Positions 23,167 to 24,063 of a stretch of DNA of 24,063 bases are shown here, piece by piece. Position 1 is the stretch's first letter; every line of letters begins with the position of its first letter. The DNA is from Acholeplasmataceae bacterium (lineage in GTDB: Bacteria; Bacillota_I; Bacilli_A; Izemoplasmatales; Hujiaoplasmataceae): the NCBI GenBank assembly GCA_012515085.1, contig JAAYZB010000034.1, forward strand, positions 1 to 24,063, in the 5' to 3' direction. The notes beneath the pieces are model-generated. The model saw nothing but the letters and a program-made list of their open reading frames with translations, had not been told where the DNA came from and ran no database searches. The translations under genes and the position numbers were made by a program.

Positions 23167-23796
23167 ATGAAGATTAAAATCTATCACAATAATCTAGCGG
23201 AACAGAACAGTTATATATTGATAGAAAGGAATAAGGCGTGCGTCATTGATCCCGGTTTTAATGGAGAAGCGATTGCGAATGATCTGGATGATCATGGATG
23301 GGAACTTGATACTGTACTCTTGACGCATGGACATTATGACCATATCCGTGACATCCAATATTTGGCAAAAACACGTTCCTTCTTAGTGGTGATTCACCGG
23401 TTGGACAAAGCGTTCCTCTCCGATGACAAACTGAATTATTCCCAAGCATTTGGTGCTGCTTTTCATCTGCCAGAATCGTTGCTCATCAAGACATTAGAAG
23501 ATGGAGAACGCATTGCCTTTGCAGGTCACGAGATTCGGTTGCATCATACTCCCGGGCATACATCCGGATCGGCCTGTTACCAGATGGAACAGGCGCTTTT
23601 CACAGGCGATACACTGTTTGCGGATTCGGTAGGAAGAACCGATCTCGCAACGGGAAATACACGCGAACTCTATCAGTCGCTACGGTATCTGAGAGATCAC
23701 TTCAGCCGGGAGATCCGGATATATCCGGGACACGGTAACACAGCCTTGCTTAAGGATTTGATCAACCATCATCCCTTTTTAATGAACGGAAGATGA
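23167..23796 (+). CDS. Metallo-beta-lactamase-fold hydrolase (glyoxalase II-like)
   Basis: This cytoplasmic 209-residue protein has the metal-site motif THGHYDH (H54, H56, D58, H59), followed by HTPGHTSGS, FTGDTLFADSVGRTDL and the final YPGHGN histidine. This set is typical of the YqgX/GloB-like group, which hydrolyses thioesters such as S-lactoylglutathione analogues. The exact substrate cannot be read from sequence, especially if the organism lacks glutathione. ATG 23167 has GGGGAG upstream. The short length, without the C-terminal substrate domain of true glyoxalase II, suggests the smaller general hydrolase type. Confidence 0.92.
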   Translation: MKIKIYHNNLAEQNSYILIERNKACVIDPGFNGEAIANDLDDHGWELDTVLLTHGHYDHIRDIQYLAKTRSFLVVIHRLDKAFLSDDKLNYSQAFGAAFHLPESLLIKTLEDGERIAFAGHEIRLHHTPGHTSGSACYQMEQALFTGDTLFADSVGRTDLATGNTRELYQSLRYLRDHFSREIRIYPGHGNTALLKDLINHHPFLMNGR

Positions 23797-23893
23797 AACT
23801 TTGCCCTTAAGAAGCACGAGGGAAACACCCGCTAGATCAACCAATATTGTTCTTTGTGATGTGTGTGATATTTATCAGTTTTTTTTGATGCCA

Positions 23894-23922
23894 TTGTCAA
23901 GATAATTGTCTTGAGATATAAT
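23894..23922 (+). promoter_or_regulatory. Sigma-A promoter with an inverted repeat in its spacer
   Basis: TTGTCA (23894-23899), 17-nt spacer, TATAAT (23917-23922). TCAAGA (23897-23902) and TCTTGA (23909-23914) form an inverted repeat overlapping the -35 and spacer, a possible operator. Confidence 0.75.
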
Positions 23923-23944
23923 AAACCTCAAAGGAGTGGAGACG

Positions 23945-24063
23945 ATGCCGCCTCTAGCCGATTGGTGGGAATCTTTCTCGGAAATTGCTGCTGCACTAGT
24001 ACAAAACATCGTTCTTTTATTTGCGATGATTTTTCTTTATAGTTCGTCCAACATGACGCCAGA
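23945..24063 (+). CDS. Partial membrane protein, cut by the window end
   Basis: Only the first 39 codons are present: MPPLADWWESFSEIAAALVQ, then a hydrophobic stretch NIVLLFAMIFLYSSS. AAAGGAGTGGA supplies the ribosome binding site and a strong promoter lies upstream. The start of the helix recalls 5TM-LYT sensor regions found in histidine kinases and diguanylate cyclases, but too little is visible to assign it. Confidence 0.7.
   Translation, partial: MPPLADWWESFSEIAAALVQNIVLLFAMIFLYSSSNMTP

Noticed and set aside
23869..23888. Terminator of the metallo-hydrolase gene at TGAT-ATTT-ATCA plus T-run
   Set aside because: The stem is only four base pairs without G-C clamp, so I do not call it, although the T-run is suggestive.
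1..24063. CRISPR arrays, transposons, phage or tRNA/rRNA genes
   Set aside because: I saw no regularly spaced repeats, transposase-like proteins, terminal inverted repeats or RNA-gene signatures in the window.

Overview
All 24 kb is read from the + strand. Tryptophan is TGG and TGA is a normal stop (LDH, the isomerase and the GntR gene all end in TGA), so this is the standard code, not the Mycoplasma code. The gene families (CcpA-type cre boxes, a DAK-DegV fusion, YesL/DUF624, a Q-type L-lactate dehydrogenase, strong AGGAGG ribosome binding sites, sigma-A promoters with 17-nt spacers) point to a fermentative low-to-mid GC Bacillota bacterium. It may be near Izemoplasmatales, Erysipelotrichia or free-living Mollicutes relatives, but I cannot fix the lineage from this sequence.

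Layout. (1) 1-2593: a DEAD-box RNA helicase behind a long structured leader, then L-lactate dehydrogenase. (2) 2741-7757: an amino-acid operon of NADP-type glutamate dehydrogenase, DUF1015 protein, phosphoserine aminotransferase (serC) and phosphoglycerate dehydrogenase (serA). Gaps are 1 nt, 1 nt and a 4-nt overlap; a cre-like box fills the promoter spacer and a strong terminator closes the operon. (3) 7785-19878: a carbohydrate-uptake regulon. It holds a mannose-6-phosphate-isomerase-like protein with an extra N-terminal domain, a GntR/HutC repressor, and a roughly 9.4-kb operon encoding two discoidin-containing beta-propeller proteins (one a lipoprotein, one cytoplasmic), a type I sugar ABC transporter without its ATPase, an unusual acidic lipoprotein, a YesL-like membrane protein and a membrane-anchored SGNH esterase. 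(4) 19943-22870: a DUF2177 membrane protein, a FakA-FakB (DAK-DegV) fusion and a DUF1295 membrane protein. (5) 22955 to the end: ribosomal protein bL33, a metallo-beta-lactamase-fold hydrolase, and the start of a membrane protein cut by the window edge.

The part most likely to be new is region 3. A direct repeat, TGTATT-N5-TGTATT with an 11-bp period, overlaps or abuts the -35 box of three successive transcription units: isomerase, gntR and the propeller/ABC operon. This predicts one GntR-controlled regulon. It contains no recognisable classical glycoside hydrolase, so the paired propeller proteins are the best candidates for the glycan-active enzymes, one acting outside the cell and one inside. 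The isomerase hints that the imported sugar enters metabolism through mannose-6-phosphate or a related hexose phosphate. The first gene of the operon also appears to lack a usable canonical start codon: its ribosome binding site is spaced for an ATC codon.

The glutamate dehydrogenase/serine operon makes metabolic sense, since SerC uses glutamate and releases 2-oxoglutarate, which glutamate dehydrogenase re-aminates. No serB-type phosphatase is present in the window.
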